A stretch of 40,084 nucleotides of DNA from Opitutus sp. GAS368 (GTDB taxonomy: Bacteria > Verrucomicrobiota > Verrucomicrobiia > Opitutales > Opitutaceae). The position numbers were made by a program, and so were the translations under genes. Shown piece after piece: positions 31,801 through 40,045 of this stretch (positions within the stretch are counted from its first letter, which is position 1; each line of letters opens with the position of its first letter). Where the stretch lies: NCBI GenBank assembly GCA_945871085.1, contig CAMBVX010000017.1:1-40084 (forward strand), in the 5' to 3' direction. The notes beneath the pieces are model-generated. The model did no database searches and was not told where the DNA came from. It saw nothing but the letters and a program-made list of their open reading frames with translations.

Positions 31801-32697
31801 ATGCGCATTTCCACTCACACGGTTTCCGATAACATTGTCCGTCAGATTCAGCAGCTCAGCAGCCAGCAGGCGAAGTTGCAGCAGCAAGTCGCGACCGGCC
31901 AGCGCATCGCCGAACCCGAAGACGATCCCGCCGCGGTCGGTCGCGTCCTCAACCTGGAGAGTGAGCAACGCCAGCTCGCGCAGTTTCAAGCCAATGCCTC
32001 CCGCGCGCTGGAACTCAGCCAGGCCTCTTATTCCGGGCTGCGCGCGATCAAGAAAGTTTCCGACCGCGCGACTGAGATCGGCACCCTCGGTGCCGGCGCC
32101 ATCAATCCCGCGTCCGCCCGCGCCTACGCGTCCGAGTTGAATCAGCTCATCGAACAAACAGTCCAGCTCACGAACAGCCGTTTCGGCCACGACTATCTTT
32201 ACGCGGGCACCGCGGTCGGCTCGCCACCCTTCGTCGCCACCCGCGACGCCGCCGGTCAACTCACTTCGGTCGCTTATGCCGGTGATTCCGCGCGCGCCGC
32301 CATCCCGTTGTCCGAAGCGACCAACCTCGCGCCGAACACCGACGGCCCGACCAATCTCGGCCTCCGCGATTTCGTCAACCAGCTCGTCGCCCTCCGCGAC
32401 GCGCTGCAAATTAACAGCGCGACGGGCGTGACGGCTGCGCAGACCGACCTCATCACGACCGAGGATCTGCTCGTTTCCTCGATCGCGGAGCACGGCGGGG
32501 TGCAGACCCGCATTCAAGCCACGCAAGCCCAGCTTTCTGATCGGGCGGTGGGCCTTCAGTCGCTCGTATCTAACGAGACCGAGGCCGATCTGCCCTCGAC
32601 CATCGTCAAACTCAACCAGACTCAGACCGCCTATCAGGCCGCGCTCCAGTCGGCCGCGAACGTCATGAAAATCTCGCTCCTCGATTATATCCGCTAA
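31801..32697 (+). CDS. flgL: Hook-filament junction protein FlgL (HAP3)
   Basis: The 298-residue product has the flagellin-like N-terminal helix MRISTHTVSDNIVRQIQQLS, QQAKLQQQVATGQRIAEPED with DPAAVGRVLNLESE, and a C-terminal helix with LVSNETEADLPSTIVKLNQT then QTAYQAALQSAANVM. The ATG at 31801 is chosen; an in-frame ATG at 31777 overlaps the flgK stop and would add eight non-homologous residues. The internal stretch SRFGHDYLYAGT is typical of FlgL (F..YL.AG). Confidence 0.92.
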   Translation: MRISTHTVSDNIVRQIQQLSSQQAKLQQQVATGQRIAEPEDDPAAVGRVLNLESEQRQLAQFQANASRALELSQASYSGLRAIKKVSDRATEIGTLGAGAINPASARAYASELNQLIEQTVQLTNSRFGHDYLYAGTAVGSPPFVATRDAAGQLTSVAYAGDSARAAIPLSEATNLAPNTDGPTNLGLRDFVNQLVALRDALQINSATGVTAAQTDLITTEDLLVSSIAEHGGVQTRIQATQAQLSDRAVGLQSLVSNETEADLPSTIVKLNQTQTAYQAALQSAANVMKISLLDYIR

Positions 32698-32709
32698 CCC
32701 ATCCGCTCC

Positions 32710-33183
32710 ATGAAAGTCCTCCCCGAACTCTATCCGACCGATTTCGATACGCCCCCCGCGAACGAAATTATTCTCCCCCAGGGCCTCATCGGCTTTGCGG
32801 CCTACAAGCGGGCCGAGCTGCTCTACTTGCCGGACCACCTCCCGTTTCTCTGGATGAAGCTGAGCAATCCCGACACGGCTGATATCCTCCACTTTATTGT
32901 GATCGAGCCCGGTGGCATCGTGCCCGGTTACGAACCCGAGATTTTCGACCAAGACATCGAGCAACTCGGCATCACGAATCCGGCGGAGGCGATGATCATC
33001 AATATCGTCACCCTGCAGCGCCAGACGCCCGTCGAGGCCACCGCCAATCTCATCGGTCCCCTCGTCGTCAACCGGCGCACGCGCACCGGCCGCCAGCTCG
33101 TGATTTCCAATTACTCCCGCTACAGCGCCCACCACTCCCTCGTCGAGCATTCGCAGGCGGCCACGGTCGTCAGCACAACCTGA
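32710..33183 (+). CDS. fliW: Flagellar assembly factor FliW
   Basis: The 157-residue product is FliW, which binds both flagellin and CsrA. Signature stretches are [59 protein letters not shown] and [18 protein letters not shown]. In the known switch, free flagellin titrates FliW away from CsrA, so CsrA represses flagellin translation until secretion relieves it. The order fliW-csrA-fliC here has all three partners adjacent. The gene ends 7 bases before csrA. Confidence 0.95.
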   Translation: MKVLPELYPTDFDTPPANEIILPQGLIGFAAYKRAELLYLPDHLPFLWMKLSNPDTADILHFIVIEPGGIVPGYEPEIFDQDIEQLGITNPAEAMIINIVTLQRQTPVEATANLIGPLVVNRRTRTGRQLVISNYSRYSAHHSLVEHSQAATVVSTT

Positions 33184-33190
33184 GCCCACC

Positions 33191-33439
33191 ATGCTCGTCC
33201 TCTCCCGCAAAATTAACGAGTCGATCGTCATCGGCGACAATATCGAGATCCGCATCACGCGCATCGAAGGCGATGTGGTGAAGATCGGGATCGAAGCGCC
33301 GCGCGACATCGCGATCTTCCGCAAGGAAGTGCTCACCGCCATCGCCGCGAGTAACCATGCCGCTGCGGTGCGCGCCCCGAAGCCCGGTACACTGCCGGTG
33401 CTTTTGCCCAAACCCGCCGCCGCCATTGCGCGGTCCTGA
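33191..33439 (+). CDS. csrA: Carbon storage regulator CsrA with extended tail
   Basis: The 82-residue RNA-binding protein has the CsrA core [20 protein letters not shown] with Arg6 and [15 protein letters not shown] with Arg44 (Phe43 replaces the common His), the residues that hold GGA-containing RNA. It has a tail of about 25 Ala/Pro-rich residues ([13 protein letters not shown] onward), longer than the 61-residue E. coli form. FliW-regulated CsrA proteins depend on a C-terminal extension for allosteric control. It lies between fliW and fliC. The fliC leader contains no GGA motif (see findings). Confidence 0.96.
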   Translation: MLVLSRKINESIVIGDNIEIRITRIEGDVVKIGIEAPRDIAIFRKEVLTAIAASNHAAAVRAPKPGTLPVLLPKPAAAIARS

Positions 33440-33480
33440 AGTCTTCCCGCCCCCTCGTCACCTTTTAGCCCTCCACCTCC

Positions 33481-34359
33481 ATGAGCGTCATCAACACCAA
33501 TATCCAAGCCATCGCCGGCGCCCGCAACCTGAACCACAGTCAGGAAATGCTCGGCCGTTCCATCACCCGCCTCTCCTCCGGTTCGAAGATCGTCAACCCG
33601 TCCGACGATGCCGCCGGTCTTGCGGTCTCCGAAAAACTCGATGCTCAGGGGAAGCGCGTCAAAGCCGCCACCACCAACGTCCAGAACGCCGTCTCCTACG
33701 TCCAGACCGCCGATGGCTTCATGAGCGGCATGACGAAAATTCTCTCGCGGATGAGCGAGCTCGGCATTCTCGCCAAAGACGTCACCAAGAACTCGAGCGA
33801 CGTTGACCTCTACCAGCAGGAGTTCACGGCATTGCAGGACCAACTTCGCGCCACCATTGGCGGCGACACCACCGAGATTGGCGGCACGACGGGCGTGACG
33901 ACGCCGCTCGGTGCCTTTAATGGCATCACGCTCTTTGGGGCCAACGCCACCGGTCTCTCGGTGACGATCGGCCAAGCCGTCGGTCAGGATATGACGATTA
34001 ACGAGTCCAATTTGCGCAGTGGCGCGATGCTGGAGATCATCAATCAGGATGGGGCGGGTGCTTATACGCTCCTGTCCTCCGACAGTGACGCGATTCAGAA
34101 AATCACCGATTCGATCCAGCACGTCGCCTCGGAGCGCGCCACGTTGGGTGCCGCGCAGTCCCGCCTCGAGCTGGCGGCGACGACGTTGCAGGTTGAATAC
34201 GAAAATCTTTCCTCGGCCATCTCGCGGATCCGCGACGTCGATGTCGCGGAGGAGTCCACGCAATACGCGAAATACAACATCCTCGTGCAGTCCGGCACCG
34301 CGATGCTCGCGCAGGCCAATCAAACGCCGCAAAGCGTGCTCAAGCTGCTGCAAGGCTGA
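33481..34359 (+). CDS. fliC: Flagellin FliC, compact form
   Basis: The 292-residue product is the filament subunit. The D0/D1 N-terminus SVINTNIQAIAGARNLNHSQ, RLSSGSKIVNPSDDAAGLAV and the C-terminal SRLELAATTLQVEYENLSSA, then ISRIRDVDVAEESTQYAKYN with ILVQSGTAMLAQANQTPQSV, are canonical. The middle is only about 100 residues, so it has little or no outer D2/D3 domain; the filament should be thin and smooth. The leader CCCTCCACCTCC is a pyrimidine tract with no Shine-Dalgarno sequence. No sigma-28 promoter is visible upstream, so transcription may come from csrA or further up. Confidence 0.97.
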   Translation: MSVINTNIQAIAGARNLNHSQEMLGRSITRLSSGSKIVNPSDDAAGLAVSEKLDAQGKRVKAATTNVQNAVSYVQTADGFMSGMTKILSRMSELGILAKDVTKNSSDVDLYQQEFTALQDQLRATIGGDTTEIGGTTGVTTPLGAFNGITLFGANATGLSVTIGQAVGQDMTINESNLRSGAMLEIINQDGAGAYTLLSSDSDAIQKITDSIQHVASERATLGAAQSRLELAATTLQVEYENLSSAISRIRDVDVAEESTQYAKYNILVQSGTAMLAQANQTPQSVLKLLQG

Positions 34360-34373
34360 GTTTTTAAGTTCAC

Positions 34374-34409
34374 CGCCGCCATCGAGTCCAAGGCGGCGAC
34401 GGGTTTTTT
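34374..34409 (+). terminator. Intrinsic terminator of the flagellar cluster
   Basis: CGCCGCC (34374-34380) and GGCGGCG (34392-34398) form a 7-bp stem with an 11-base loop, and six T follow at 34404-34409. It lies 14 bases past the flagellin stop and closes the cluster. Confidence 0.8.
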
Positions 34410-34471
34410 CCCGGACCACACCGAGCCTGGCGGATGGGGGCCGCATCGTGGTTTTTGTGCGCACGAGAAAC

Positions 34472-34672
34472 TCACCGGCTGGAAAGCCCGTGCCACGTGC
34501 CCTGGGTTTCCAGCCCATGGCTGAAATGTGCGTCGCGTGAGCACCCGCGACGTCCTGAAGCGGAGGTATTTTCCACGGCGATCAGGAAACTGTCCTGACC
34601 CAAGACGTGCGCGGGATTGTCGCCGGTCAGATAGCGAAGGATGACGTTGGCGTCGATGGTGATGGATTTCAT
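34472..34672 (-). pseudogene. Truncated VapC-type PIN toxin remnant
   Basis: Reading from 34672, the first 35 residues (ITIDANVILRYLTGDNPAHV, LGQDSFLIAVE) are a normal PIN-domain N-terminus with the first catalytic Asp. After that the text becomes unrelated and runs into the hairpin repeat at 34478-34514; the other acidic residues are missing. It therefore cannot be a functional RNase. It starts 4 bases after the antitoxin remnant, the usual vapBC layout. The cause is probably insertion of repeat DNA, or a deletion with that junction. Confidence 0.65.
34478..34514. repeat. Hairpin repeat element
   Basis: GCTGGAAA (34478-34485) and TTTCCAGC (34507-34514) form an 8-bp stem around a GC-rich 21-base centre. 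Read on the minus strand it gives the spurious string MGWKPRARGTGFPAGEF, which I have seen as a recurrent junk frame in Verrucomicrobia and which suggests a dispersed repeat; only one copy is in this window. It lies inside the frame of the toxin remnant at 34472-34672. Confidence 0.5.
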
Positions 34673-34676
34673 CCGA

Positions 34677-34922
34677 TCAATTTGCCTGTAGAGCCTTCCG
34701 GGCGGCTTGAGTCATCGCTGCCGAAGCCCCACGTTTCATTTTTTCAACGCTCACCGAAGGACGACCCGTGCCGAGTGAGCCCGCGAGGGAATCCACGTTG
34801 TGCAGCGGCTCGAGGATGAGGCGGTTGCCTTCGACCGTCTGGCTGGGCCAGATGACACCGCCAAGCTCCGGCGCGGAACCGGTCCACGTCAGGGGCGTCT
34901 GCTGTAGGGCCAAGCCAAACAC
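34677..34922 (-). pseudogene. AbrB/SpoVT-type antitoxin remnant
   Basis: The 81-residue frame (GTG start) retains the C-terminal part of a VapB/MazE-type antitoxin: GNRLILEPLHNVDSLAGSLG, followed by RPSVSVEKMKRG and AAMTQAARKALQAN. The N-terminal strands of the AbrB DNA-binding fold are not recognisable; the first 30 residues (ALQQTPLTWTGSAPEL) look degraded or frame-shifted. It directly precedes the PIN toxin remnant. The assignment depends on its position and the 'RLILEP' pattern. Confidence 0.45.
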
Positions 34923-35222
34923 GTCAGGTCTTAAATCTGGACAGGTCGAGCGATCAGCCGCGGGCGAAGAGCGAGGAACAGGCGGACGGTTTTTTTGGGG
35001 GATTGGGGTTATGCCCCGATGTTTTCGTTGAGCCGCTCGCTCGCGCTCGCCACAAGGCTCACGCGACGAGGCGGCACGTCACGCGCCAGCGCTCCGTCGC
35101 AGACTCCTCCGCTCTTTTACGAGAGGGGGGGGCGAACGCACGGGGCTGGGTTTGACGGTTGAGGGGCAGCAGACCGGGCCGCCCTTGGACTAGACCGATG
35201 AGGGTAGGGCTAGACTCGTGAG
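34923..35222. other. Intergenic stretch without recognisable feature
   Basis: About 300 bases between the antitoxin remnant and the palindromic repeat. I see no gene, RNA or clear hairpin; a small CTAGAC direct repeat occurs near 35189-35215. Confidence 0.4.
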
Positions 35223-35345
35223 ACCAACGTCCTTCGAACGCTGGACTTTTCGGTAGCCGCGAGCGCCAGGGAGTGGACGGATCACCACTCGCGGGCGCTC
35301 GCGGCTACCCGGCAAATCAAAGTCTGAATCATTTGGGCGATTGAT
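35223..35345 (+). repeat. Dispersed palindromic repeat, second copy
   Basis: This copy has the same flanks and loop (acggatca) as 22369-22490. Its arms are 35252-35276 and 35285-35309. They differ from the perfect palindrome by one base on each side (GCCAGGGAG against GCCCGCGAG when aligned), so the stem has two mismatches. It is in the same orientation as the copy at 22369. It lies 86 bases past the stop of the minus-strand kinase gene, where transcripts leaving that gene would read through it. Confidence 0.92.
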
Positions 35346-35431
35346 ATGACATGTGGCCATGTTCGCCCGGGACGGCAGGCCGGGCACGGTTGGATTTGAC
35401 CGAAGGCGGTTGGGCGGCAGGTTGGGCCGCG

Positions 35432-38400
35432 TCACTCCGCGTGCAGCGCGCGGTGGACCGCGCGGGCGAGCTCGTCCGTCGTAAATGGTTTTGCGAGCAG
35501 TTCCACTTGCCCGAGTTCATCGAGGACGTTGGGCGCGATTTTGGAGATATAGCCCGACATGATGACGACGGGCAGGCGCGGATTGGCTTCGCGCAGTTTC
35601 TTCACGAGGTCGGTGCCCTGCAGGCCAGGCATGGTTTGGTCGGTGACCAGCAGCGAACAGCCGGCGGGATCGTTGCAGAGGGCTTCGAGACAATCCTCGG
35701 CCGTGCCGTATACGACGGTGCGGTAGCCCTTGCTCTCGAGGACGAGCCTCGAACAGTTCGCGACCAATTCCTCGTCATCCACAATGCAGATAAACTCGCC
35801 TGCGCCCTGCGGGACGCCGGTGAGTTCGGCTTCGTCGTGGAGGCGTCCGTCGGTGGCTACGGGCAGGTAGACGTGAAAGGTGGTGCCGAGGCCCGGGGTG
35901 CTGGCGACGTCAATCGCCCCGCGGTGGGCGCGCACGATGCCGTGCACGACCGCCAAACCCAACCCGGTTCCTTCCCGGGAGTTTTTGGTCGTGAAGAAGG
36001 GATCGAAAATCCGGCGTTGCGTCGCCTCGTCCATCCCATGGCCGGTGTCAGTCACGGTGAGCCGCACGTAACTTTCGGCGGCGTGGCCGCCGAGGGAGGT
36101 CGTGAGGTCGGGGGGGACTTCGGCGGGCTCAACGCCGATCTTGAGGGTGCCGCCGTGGTGCCGCATCGCGTGGGCGGCGTTGGAGCCAAGATTCAGGAGC
36201 ACTTGATTGATCTGCGTCGCGTCGCCGAATACATGGGGGCAGTTGGGCGCGAGGTGGTGCTCGATGGCCACGTTGGCCGGCAGCGTCGCCCGGAGGAAGC
36301 GGCGGGCTTCTTCGACGATGATCCCGGGGTCGAGGGCCACGCGGCCTCCGCCCGACGAGTGGCGACCGAAGGTGAGAATCTGTTCGACGAGTTCGCGGGC
36401 CCGGAGGCTGGCGTTGCGTGCTTCGGTGAGGCAGGCGCGGGCGGGGTGGTCCGAGGGGATCGAATCGGAGGCGAGCTCGTGGTAACCAATGATCCCGGTG
36501 AGCAGGTTGTTAAAATCATGGGCGATGCCGCCGGCGAGTGTGCCGAGGGTTTCCATTTTTTGGGCTTGGTAGAGCTGACCTTCCAACTCCCGGCGGGCCT
36601 CTTCGCTCTCATGGCGCACCGTGATGTCTTGGATGGCGCCCAAGACGGTGACCGCGACGCCGTTCCTGAATTTCACGAGGCCGATGACGCGCACCCAACG
36701 TTTGGTCTGGCGGGCCGTGACCATGGGCATCTCCAGTTCGTAGCTCGGATTGGCGGGTGTGGCCTCGGCCCGGGCCGCGCGGAGCAGATCGACGCCTCCG
36801 GCCGGAAAGAACTGATCGACGTTGGATTCGATGGGCACAAACGAGCTGTCGACTTCGTGCAACCGGCGGGTGTTTTCGGACCAAATAATTTGCGCGGTTT
36901 CGAGGTTGAGTTCCCAGCCGCCGATCAAGGCGATGCGGTTGACCTGTTCGCCAAACGCTTCGGTCTGGCGCAGGCGTTCTTCGAGCTCCTTGCGGGCGGT
37001 GACATCGGTGTGCGTGCCGACCATCCGGCGGGGGCGTCCGCTGCCGTCGCGGCTAACGACTTTTCCGCGATCGAGAATCCAGCGCCATTGTCCGTTCTTC
37101 GCGAGCATCCGGTGTTCGTGTTGATAGAAAGCCGTGCGACCTTCTTGGTGTTCCTGGGCGGCAGCGTCGCAGCTGCGGAGGTCTTCGGGGTGCACAAGAC
37201 TGCGCCAACCGCCAAACTCGGTCGACACCTCATGGCGGTCGTAGCCGAGCATACTGGTCCAGCGTTCATCGTGGTAAAACGTCCCCGCTGCCATGTCCCA
37301 ATCCCACACTCCGTCGTTGGTGCTCTCGAGGGCGAGTTGCCAACGTTGTTCAGCGAGGTCGAGGGCTTGTTGGAGCTTTTTTTCGGCTGTGACGTCGCGG
37401 TTGAGGCCGACGAGGCGCACGGGGCGACCGTCCGCATCGCGTTGGAGATAGCCGTGGGATTCGACGTAGTGCACGGAACCGTCGGGATGCACGATGCGGA
37501 ACTCGGTGTCGTAGGCGGGCAATTCGCCGATGATCACGCGATGGACGTAAGCTTCGGCGCGGGCGCGATCATCCGGGTGCAGGGCCGCCAGCCAAGTATC
37601 ATTGGTGCCTTGGAAGTCATCCCGACGAACACTGTAGATTTCAAGGATGCGATCGTCCCAGACGCGTTGGCCGGTGACCAGATCGAGTTCCCAGACGCCA
37701 AAATTTGAGGACCGCAGGGCGAGCTGCAAGCGTTCGTTCAATGCGTGGGTTTGCCGGATCGCCTCGCGTTCGTCGGTGATGTCGCGCTCGGTGCCGATGA
37801 TGCGCAGGAGGTGTCCGGCCGCATCACGCTGCGCGGTCGAGCGCGAATGGATGTAACGCACGGCACCGTCGTTCAGGCGGAGAATACGGAAGGTTTGATC
37901 GGATTCCGGTGCGCCACGGACGAGGCTTTGCCCGACGGCGACGGCGATCGCGCGGTCATCGGGATGGAGGCGGGCCTCCCAATCCGCCGCGCGACCGTGG
38001 TACTCGGCGCGGGCGAGGCCGTAGATTTGGAGGAGGCGGTCATCCCAGGTGTTTTCCTGCGTGGTGGCATCCCAATCCCAGACCCCGAGCGCGGCGGCGC
38101 GCGTGGCGAGTTCAAGGCGTTGGTGCAGGTGCTGGAGGCGGGCAGTGGCGGCCCGTTTCTCCGTGATATCGGTATGGATCGAGATGAAGTTGGTGACGCG
38201 ACCGCCGGGGTCGCGCACGGGCTGGACGTCGATCTCTTGCCAGTAGGGTCGGCGGTCCTTGGTGTAATTGAGGATTTCGACGTGGCACGCCGTGCCGGTC
38301 GCTTGGGCCTCGCGCAACCGCGCGACCGTCGCCGGCGCCGTCTCCGGACCTTGGAGCACGTGGCCGGGCTTACGGTCTTTGAGTTCCTCGAACGTGTAGC

Positions 38401-39448
38401 CAGTCATGCGTTGGAAGGCGGCGTTGATCCATTCGACGCGACCAGCGGCGCCGGTAATGACCACGCCATCGGTCGCGTGCTGCGCCACGAGGGCGAGGCG
38501 GGCATTGGCCTCGGCGACGGTCTGGAGGTGGGCGTTGGCTTCGCGCAATTCGCGAGTGCGCAGGCCGACGGTTTCTTGCAGTTGGGCGGCTTGCTCTTGC
38601 AGGCGCGCGGTCAGGAGCACGCGAGACTGGTCTGATTCCTCGCGCCGGAGGTCGATGCTGATCGCGTTATCGGCCGAGAGAAAGGCGAGTAACAGCCCGG
38701 AAAGAATCAGGGCAAACACGAGGAGCGTGACGCCGTAGCGTTGTTGGATCGCGCCGGAATGCATGGCGATCACGACGACGCCAATCAGCGCGGCGGGCAG
38801 GATGGTGAGCCCGTAAAACAACCGCCGCGCGAGCGAGCCGGCCACCGTCGAGGAAAACAAGATCCGCAATAGCTTGTCTCCGGGGCGCGCCATGAGCGTG
38901 CCGACGCCAATCGCCATGAGCGCACCGGCGACGGTCGACAAAATTTGGAGCGGTTGGGCAAACGCCACGACCGGCTGCAGCCCGTTGACGATGAGGGCCG
39001 CGCTCGCGGTGGCGATGACGAGGCAGGCGAGCAAGGTCGAGGGTGGACGGCGCGTCTTCAGGACGGTGCGACGCAGGGCGAAGAGGGCGAGCGCCGCGAC
39101 CGCGAGGGCGAGCGGCGCGTGGGGTAGCCGCGGCGGCGAAGCTCCCGCGAGGTGTGGCTCGGAATCACGGAGCGAAAGTGCGTCGAGACTCAGCGCGCCA
39201 TCGGCGGCCAGTTTACCCAGGGAGCCCAACGCGCAGGCGAGGGCGAGGGCGGCAAAGATCCGGCGCAAAGCCACGGGGCTCCCGTGGCCTTCAAACCAGA
39301 GGGCGGCCCCGGCGAGGGCGAGACCCAGAGCGACGAGTGATTGGTCCAGCTCGACCACCGGCCGGGCGGGCCAAGCCAAAGCGCCGAGCGCGCCGGCAGC
39401 CAGGCCGGCCCACGCCGACGCACGACAGAGTTTCTCCTCAAAGAGCAT
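35432..39448 (-). CDS. Hybrid sensor histidine kinase with multiple PAS domains
   Basis: This is a 1338-residue membrane hybrid kinase. Residues 1-270 contain about eight hydrophobic helices with no family I can name. A coiled linker (SRVLLTARLQEQAAQLQETV) leads to five PAS/PAC units between about 325 and 950; several show the GVWDWD and TDITEKR or TDVTARK joints. The H-box is TLAGGIAHDFNNLL with His977. The ATPase boxes are NLGSNAAHA, TDTGHGM and GTGLGLAVV, and a receiver has Asp1270 in LLVTDQTMPG. The first PAS has PGHVLQG where LOV domains have the flavin-binding NCRFLQ, so it is not a LOV photosensor. It is transcribed alone; its output partner is not in the window. Confidence 0.92.
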   Translation of the reverse strand: MLFEEKLCRASAWAGLAAGALGALAWPARPVVELDQSLVALGLALAGAALWFEGHGSPVALRRIFAALALACALGSLGKLAADGALSLDALSLRDSEPHLAGASPPRLPHAPLALAVAALALFALRRTVLKTRRPPSTLLACLVIATASAALIVNGLQPVVAFAQPLQILSTVAGALMAIGVGTLMARPGDKLLRILFSSTVAGSLARRLFYGLTILPAALIGVVVIAMHSGAIQQRYGVTLLVFALILSGLLLAFLSADNAISIDLRREESDQSRVLLTARLQEQAAQLQETVGLRTRELREANAHLQTVAEANARLALVAQHATDGVVITGAAGRVEWINAAFQRMTGYTFEELKDRKPGHVLQGPETAPATVARLREAQATGTACHVEILNYTKDRRPYWQEIDVQPVRDPGGRVTNFISIHTDITEKRAATARLQHLHQRLELATRAAALGVWDWDATTQENTWDDRLLQIYGLARAEYHGRAADWEARLHPDDRAIAVAVGQSLVRGAPESDQTFRILRLNDGAVRYIHSRSTAQRDAAGHLLRIIGTERDITDEREAIRQTHALNERLQLALRSSNFGVWELDLVTGQRVWDDRILEIYSVRRDDFQGTNDTWLAALHPDDRARAEAYVHRVIIGELPAYDTEFRIVHPDGSVHYVESHGYLQRDADGRPVRLVGLNRDVTAEKKLQQALDLAEQRWQLALESTNDGVWDWDMAAGTFYHDERWTSMLGYDRHEVSTEFGGWRSLVHPEDLRSCDAAAQEHQEGRTAFYQHEHRMLAKNGQWRWILDRGKVVSRDGSGRPRRMVGTHTDVTARKELEERLRQTEAFGEQVNRIALIGGWELNLETAQIIWSENTRRLHEVDSSFVPIESNVDQFFPAGGVDLLRAARAEATPANPSYELEMPMVTARQTKRWVRVIGLVKFRNGVAVTVLGAIQDITVRHESEEARRELEGQLYQAQKMETLGTLAGGIAHDFNNLLTGIIGYHELASDSIPSDHPARACLTEARNASLRARELVEQILTFGRHSSGGGRVALDPGIIVEEARRFLRATLPANVAIEHHLAPNCPHVFGDATQINQVLLNLGSNAAHAMRHHGGTLKIGVEPAEVPPDLTTSLGGHAAESYVRLTVTDTGHGMDEATQRRIFDPFFTTKNSREGTGLGLAVVHGIVRAHRGAIDVASTPGLGTTFHVYLPVATDGRLHDEAELTGVPQGAGEFICIVDDEELVANCSRLVLESKGYRTVVYGTAEDCLEALCNDPAGCSLLVTDQTMPGLQGTDLVKKLREANPRLPVVIMSGYISKIAPNVLDELGQVELLAKPFTTDELARAVHRALHAE

Positions 39449-39697
39449 AGTGCGGACAGGGGTAGGTCAGGAGCCGAGTCACGGCAACGGCAATGACAAC
39501 AACGCGGCCGGCTGGACGCGGAAAGAAAAAGAGGCGGCGCATGGGGCGGCCCGAGGAATCGACGCATCGACGGCGGAACTTGAGGGAAACTCTTTGAAAC
39601 GAGCACGCGATAATGGGCTCAAGTCGGTCCGCGTCTGTGCCGAACACGGCTCCTTCCTGCAGCCCTTCAACCCGCAACGATTGCCCGCACTCCGATC

Positions 39698-40045
39698 ATG
39701 AAGATTAACGATGCCCTCACGAAACTATCCTTCGCTTGTCTGCTCGCGGTTGCGCCCGTGGCGCTGGCCCAAACCAACGAGCCACCCGTTCCGGTTCGGA
39801 CCGTCGCCCCGGACTATCCCGATGAACTTCGCCGCGATGGCGTTTCCGGCGTCGTGACCGTGAAATGCACGATCGACGAAAAGGGCAATGTCACCGAACC
39901 CGAGGTCGAGAAATCAAGTAATGCCGCGTTCGAAAAACCCGCAATCGCGGCCCTGAAAAAATGGAAGTTCAAGCCGGCGAAGGTCGATGGCGCCCCCGTC
40001 GCGATCAAGGTCTCCATTCCGATCAAATTTATGTTCGAGAGCTAA
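39698..40045 (+). CDS. Small exported TonB C-terminal-domain protein
   Basis: The 115-residue product has a signal peptide (SFACLLAVAPVALAQ) and then a single TonB C-terminal domain: PVRTVAPDYPDELRRDGVSG, VVTVKCTIDEKGNVTEPEVE, AIAALKKWKFKPAKVDGAPV and IKVSIPIKF. It lacks the N-terminal membrane anchor and Pro-rich spacer of TonB, so it cannot couple ExbBD to receptors in the usual way. It is probably a soluble periplasmic TonB-like protein. It is divergent from the hybrid kinase across a 249-base gap where I see no clear promoter. Confidence 0.85.
   Translation: MKINDALTKLSFACLLAVAPVALAQTNEPPVPVRTVAPDYPDELRRDGVSGVVTVKCTIDEKGNVTEPEVEKSSNAAFEKPAIAALKKWKFKPAKVDGAPVAIKVSIPIKFMFES

Noticed and set aside
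33400-33480. Sigma-28 promoter for fliC
   Set aside because: No TAAA with a properly spaced GCCGATAA-like box was found in the csrA-fliC region.
31630-34518. 962-residue open frame on the minus strand across flgL, fliW, csrA and fliC
   Set aside because: It is antisense to well-supported flagellar genes and has low-complexity composition; GC-rich codon bias leaves the opposite frame free of stops.
35351-37708. 785-residue plus-strand frame
   Set aside because: It is antisense to the hybrid kinase, which has all domain motifs; the frame has no recognisable domain and starts in the repeat flank.
38330-38470. LOV photosensor in the first PAS domain of the minus-strand kinase
   Set aside because: The flavin-binding Cys motif NCRFLQ is replaced by PGHVLQ, so flavin adduct chemistry is not possible.
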